Positions 39,021 to 42,131 of a stretch of 42,131 nucleotides of DNA are shown piece by piece. The stretch is from Planctomycetota bacterium. Lineage in GTDB: Bacteria; Planctomycetota; Planctomycetia; Pirellulales; Lacipirellulaceae. Location: assembly GCA_013286045.1 (NCBI GenBank), contig JABDGM010000033.1, positions 1 through 42,131 of the forward strand, read 5' to 3'. The first letter of the stretch is position 1; the number at the start of each line of letters is the position of its first letter. The position numbers were made by a program, and so were the translations under genes. Below the pieces are notes generated by a model that saw only the letters and a list, made by a program, of their open reading frames with translations, was not told the DNA's origin and searched no databases.

Positions 39021-41729
39021 ATGGCCAAGCGAAAAACTGCCAAATCCGAATCCGGTGAGCCGACCCATGCGTTGGTCATCGTCGAATCGCCCGCCAAGGC
39101 GAAAACAATTGGCAAGTTTTTGGGCAGCGGTTTTACCGTCGAAGCCAGCATCGGCCACGTGCGCGATTTGCCGCAAGGCGCGGCCCAGATTCCAGCCCAA
39201 TATAAGGGCGAGTCCTGGTCAAACCTCGGCGTCAACGTGAACGATAATTTCACGCCGATCTACATCGTGCCGCCCGGCAAGAGCAAGCAAATCAAGTTGC
39301 TGAAGGACAAGCTCAAAGACGCCGATGCCCTCTATCTCGCGACGGACGAAGACCGCGAAGGCGAGGCCATCAGTTGGCATTTGCTCGAAATTCTGAAACC
39401 GAAGGTGCCCGTTCACCGGCTCGTGTTTCACGAAATCACGAAGGATGCGATCCAAGCCGCATTGAAATCGCCACGCGATGTGGATGACGGCCTCGTCCGC
39501 GCGCAAGAAACTCGCCGCATTCTCGACCGCCTGTACGGCTACGAAGTGTCGCCGCTGCTCTGGCGGAAAGTACGGCCGAAACTTTCCGCCGGTCGCGTGC
39601 AAAGCGTGGCCGTTCGTCTGATCGTCGAGCGCGAACGAGAACGCATGGCGTTCGTTTCAGCCATGTGGTGGGACCTCATCGGCAAGTTCGCCAAAACGGA
39701 CGCTCAGGAATTGCAGGCAGACATTGTCTCCGTCGATGGCCGCCGCATACCCGCCGGTAAAGATTTCGACTCCGCAACCGGTAAGCTGAAAAACAATGAG
39801 CTAATGCTCCTCGATGGCCCAGCCGCTGCTGCACTCGTCGAGCGAATCCGTAACGGCCAGTTCCGCGTCACGAACATCGAAGACAAACCGTACACCTCAA
39901 AACCGTACGCGCCATTTACAACGAGCACGCTCCAACAGGAAGCGAACCGCAAGCTCAGCTTCACTGCCCGCCGCACGATGCAGGTCGCCCAAAGCCTGTA
40001 CGAAAATGGCCACATCACTTACATGCGTACCGATTCGACCAACCTCGCCCAGGTCGCCATCGAAGACGCCCGCCGGTTGGTCGCCGAAGAGTACGGCGGA
40101 GATTATTTACCGGCCGAAGCCCGCGTCTACAAAGGCAAAGTGAAAAACGCTCAGGAAGCCCACGAAGCCATTCGCCCAGCCGGCCATCCGTTCGAGCTGC
40201 CCGGTACGCTTCGCAATAGCCTGAACGCCGACGAATTCAAAATCTTCGACATGATCTGGAAGCGCACTATCGCCAGCCAAATGGCTGATGCCCGCGGCCG
40301 CCGCATCATGATCACGATCGAAGGCGAAGGCTGTGTGTTCCAAGTGAGCGGCAAAACGATCGACTTCCCCGGCTACCTGCGGGCCTACGTCGAAGGCAGT
40401 GACACGCCCGATGCCGAACTCGCCGACCAGGAGGTCGTTCTCCCAAGCGTCACCGTGGGCGAAGCGCTAAAATGCATCGGCATGGAAGCAAAGGAACACC
40501 ACACTCAGTCGCCGAGTCGTTTCAGCGAAGCCGCGCTCACCAAAGCGCTCGAAGAACGCGGCATCGGCCGCCCCAGCACGTACGCCTCGATCATCGACAC
40601 GATCCAAAACCGCAACTACGCCTTCAAAAAAGGCGGCGCTCTCGTACCCACGTGGGTTGCATTCTCCGTCGTGAAATTGCTCGAGGATCACCTAGGCCGT
40701 TTAGTCGATTATCAATTCACCGCTCAGATGGAAGACGACCTCGACGCCATCAGCCGCGGCGAACGCGAATATGTCGACTACCTGAATTCGTTCTACTTCG
40801 GTAACGGCACGCCCGGCCTCAAACCGCAGCTCGAAAACAAAAGCGAAGAGATCGACGCCCGCAGCATCAGCCGTATCGAAATCGGCACGCCCGAAGGCGG
40901 CGAACCTGTATATGTGCGTGTCGGCCGGTACTCGCCGTTCGTCGAGCAAGGCGATCGCACCGCATCTCTGCAAGAAGAAACTCCACCAGATGAAGTCACG
41001 CTCGAGGCCGCGCTCAAGCTTCTCGATCAAGCAGCCCAAGGCGATGAACCGCTCGGAATGTGCCCCGATACTAGCAAGCCTGTCTATTTGAAGACCGGCC
41101 GCTTCGGACCGTACGTGCAGCGCGGCACGATGGAAGATGAAGAGAAGCCGCAAAACGCTTCGTTGCTCAAAGGCATGGTTCCAGCCGATGTCGACCTCGC
41201 CACGGCTCTCAAGTTGCTAACTCTACCGCGTAACCTCGGCAACAACCCGCAAAACAATGAGTCCGTCATGGCCTTTAACGGCCGCTTCGGACCGTACGTA
41301 AAATCCGGCGAAGAAACCCGTTCGCTCCCCGCTGAAATCTCGCCAATCGACGTCACACTGGAGCAAGCACTCCATCTACTTTCGCAGCCGAAACAACACG
41401 GCCGCGGTCGCGCCGCTGCCAAACGCGAGCCACTGAAAGTCTTCGAAGATTCGCCAGTGACGACTCAGAAAGTGCAGTTGCTCGATGGCCGCTACGGCCC
41501 GTACGTTACCGACGGCGAAACCAACGCATCCCTTCCGAAAGGCACCGCGGTCGAAGAACTCACATTCCAGGAAGCGCTCGACCTGCTGGCCGCTCGCGCC
41601 GCGCTAGGCCCTCCCAAGAAGAAGGCAAAGAAGAAAGCCGCGAAATCCGAAGCCGCTCCGAAGAAATCGGCAACCAAGCGCAAAACAACAAAGAAGGCGG
41701 CCGTTAAATCGTCCAAGAAAAAGGCTTAA
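39021..41729 (+). CDS. topA: DNA topoisomerase I
   Basis: Relaxes negative supercoils. The 902-residue type IA enzyme has the Toprim region ALVIVESPAKAKTIGKFLG and ATDEDREGEAISWHLLEILK, and the active tyrosine Y334 in ITYMRTDSTNL. Unlike E. coli TopA it lacks C-terminal Cys4 zinc fingers. Instead it has four short repeats of the GRxGPYVxxG type (GRYSPFVEQG, GRFGPYVQRG, GRFGPYVKSG, GRYGPYVTDG) at about 630-835, then a Lys/Ala tail (KKKAKKKAAKSE...). This repeat-plus-lysine tail is common in several phyla. A truncated lipoprotein gene follows 26 nt later. Confidence 0.97.
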   Translation: MAKRKTAKSESGEPTHALVIVESPAKAKTIGKFLGSGFTVEASIGHVRDLPQGAAQIPAQYKGESWSNLGVNVNDNFTPIYIVPPGKSKQIKLLKDKLKDADALYLATDEDREGEAISWHLLEILKPKVPVHRLVFHEITKDAIQAALKSPRDVDDGLVRAQETRRILDRLYGYEVSPLLWRKVRPKLSAGRVQSVAVRLIVERERERMAFVSAMWWDLIGKFAKTDAQELQADIVSVDGRRIPAGKDFDSATGKLKNNELMLLDGPAAAALVERIRNGQFRVTNIEDKPYTSKPYAPFTTSTLQQEANRKLSFTARRTMQVAQSLYENGHITYMRTDSTNLAQVAIEDARRLVAEEYGGDYLPAEARVYKGKVKNAQEAHEAIRPAGHPFELPGTLRNSLNADEFKIFDMIWKRTIASQMADARGRRIMITIEGEGCVFQVSGKTIDFPGYLRAYVEGSDTPDAELADQEVVLPSVTVGEALKCIGMEAKEHHTQSPSRFSEAALTKALEERGIGRPSTYASIIDTIQNRNYAFKKGGALVPTWVAFSVVKLLEDHLGRLVDYQFTAQMEDDLDAISRGEREYVDYLNSFYFGNGTPGLKPQLENKSEEIDARSISRIEIGTPEGGEPVYVRVGRYSPFVEQGDRTASLQEETPPDEVTLEAALKLLDQAAQGDEPLGMCPDTSKPVYLKTGRFGPYVQRGTMEDEEKPQNASLLKGMVPADVDLATALKLLTLPRNLGNNPQNNESVMAFNGRFGPYVKSGEETRSLPAEISPIDVTLEQALHLLSQPKQHGRGRAAAKREPLKVFEDSPVTTQKVQLLDGRYGPYVTDGETNASLPKGTAVEELTFQEALDLLAARAALGPPKKKAKKKAAKSEAAPKKSATKRKTTKKAAVKSSKKKA

Positions 41730-41755
41730 CCACCGAGCGCGACGGGAAATCGTTG

Positions 41756-42131
41756 ATGCCACGTTTACGGATTTCGATTTTCTGCGCGTTCCCAATGCTC
41801 ATCGCTCTGGGCTGCATTCAAAACGGACAACCGCAGCCATCGGCAGCCGATGCCAAGGCCGGCCCCAAAGCCAGCGACGCCGACAAAAAGTGTGCGGCAT
41901 GTGCCTTGCTCACCGAGCAAGACGTTCAGCTGATGCTCGGCGCTCGTGTCTCTCCAGGAAAGACGAACGACACAACCTGTAAGTGGACTGGCGCGGACGA
42001 CGACAAGACGTACCTCAGTATCAGGATCGATGACGACACCCACTATTGGCCCACCGATCTGTCGACCTTTCCCGAGTATCAGGAGGCCAAGGGCGTCGGC
42101 AAGAAGGCCTTTGCCTTCCGTTACCGCGATG
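41756..42131 (+). CDS. Putative lipoprotein (3' end cut by window edge)
   Basis: The 125 readable codons start ATG 41756 and continue past the right edge. The start MPRLRISIFCAFPMLIALGC is a signal peptide with lipobox LIALGC, so cysteine 20 is likely lipidated. After a Pro/Ala/Lys-rich linker comes KKCAACALLTEQDVQLMLGA then CKWTGADDDKTYLSIRIDDD, a pattern of 'c.lLt..dv...lg..v' similar to DUF3558-like exported proteins. Three mature cysteines could bond. Function unknown. It follows topA closely, so it may be co-transcribed. Confidence 0.7.
   Translation, partial: MPRLRISIFCAFPMLIALGCIQNGQPQPSAADAKAGPKASDADKKCAACALLTEQDVQLMLGARVSPGKTNDTTCKWTGADDDKTYLSIRIDDDTHYWPTDLSTFPEYQEAKGVGKKAFAFRYRD

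Noticed and set aside
1..42131. tRNA, rRNA, insertion sequences, prophage or defence island
   Set aside because: I looked for transposase motifs, integrase, restriction or Cas-like proteins and for clover-leaf sequences and saw none. Inverted repeats found are short-unit hairpins without a transposase.

Overview
The window reads as a chromosomal stretch from a planctomycete, most likely of the Pirellulales type. Pointers are a PEP-CTERM sorted protein, an exported 1,622-residue beta-helix protein, a small protein opening with a CPxC...CPxC zinc ribbon followed by membrane helices, a degenerate RNase H-like protein, mostly short operons, and intergenic inverted repeats built from 7-9 nt tandem units. 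Base composition and gene density are even. I see no tRNA, rRNA, CRISPR array, insertion sequence or phage gene, so this is mainly housekeeping DNA with one exported, surface-type locus in the middle.

Region 1-4.4 kb (minus strand): a truncated sugar phosphate isomerase/epimerase-like gene, a DinB-family protein, trpS, pyrD, a short exported peptide and a HU/IHF-type protein with a good promoter. Region 4.4-10.8 kb (minus): one apparent operon reading FAD/Fe-S oxidoreductase, moaD, moaE, moaA, a class-V (cysteine desulfurase-like) enzyme and a YkgJ-type cysteine-cluster protein, which suggests linked molybdenum cofactor synthesis and sulfur handling. Region 10.9-14.9 kb (minus): zinc-ribbon membrane protein, multi-helix membrane protein, folE, a stand-alone Lon substrate-binding domain, DUF309 and a Bax inhibitor-1 family protein. 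Region 15.2-19.1 kb: nth and dcd (plus), an AAA+ ATPase (minus) and purU (plus).

Region 19.3-27.3 kb is the most distinctive. A DUF2089-type DNA-binding protein and a membrane-anchored TPR protein (minus, ending in a clear intrinsic terminator) lie divergent from a 1,622-aa exported protein. That protein joins an N-terminal beta-barrel resembling inverse autotransporters (type Ve), including the R..E...RN..V.L linker signature, to a long right-handed beta-helix-like passenger. Converging on it is a cyclophilin-type peptidyl-prolyl isomerase with a PEP-CTERM tail. Region 27.4-28.9 kb carries two divergent class-I amidotransferase-fold genes (DJ-1/PfpI and BPL_N type).

Region 28.9-42.1 kb: acyl-CoA thioesterase, a double-ACT protein with a hairpin leader, zinc-ribbon membrane protein, HD-domain phosphohydrolase, a stand-alone GspE-N-like protein, RNase H-like protein with lost catalytic aspartates, glgB, a SurA/PpiD-like membrane-anchored protein, topA and a truncated lipoprotein. 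Across the window four intergenic inverted repeats (near 1.8, 2.9, 10.85 and 30.1 kb) share one architecture but differ in sequence. One abuts the trpS start codon.
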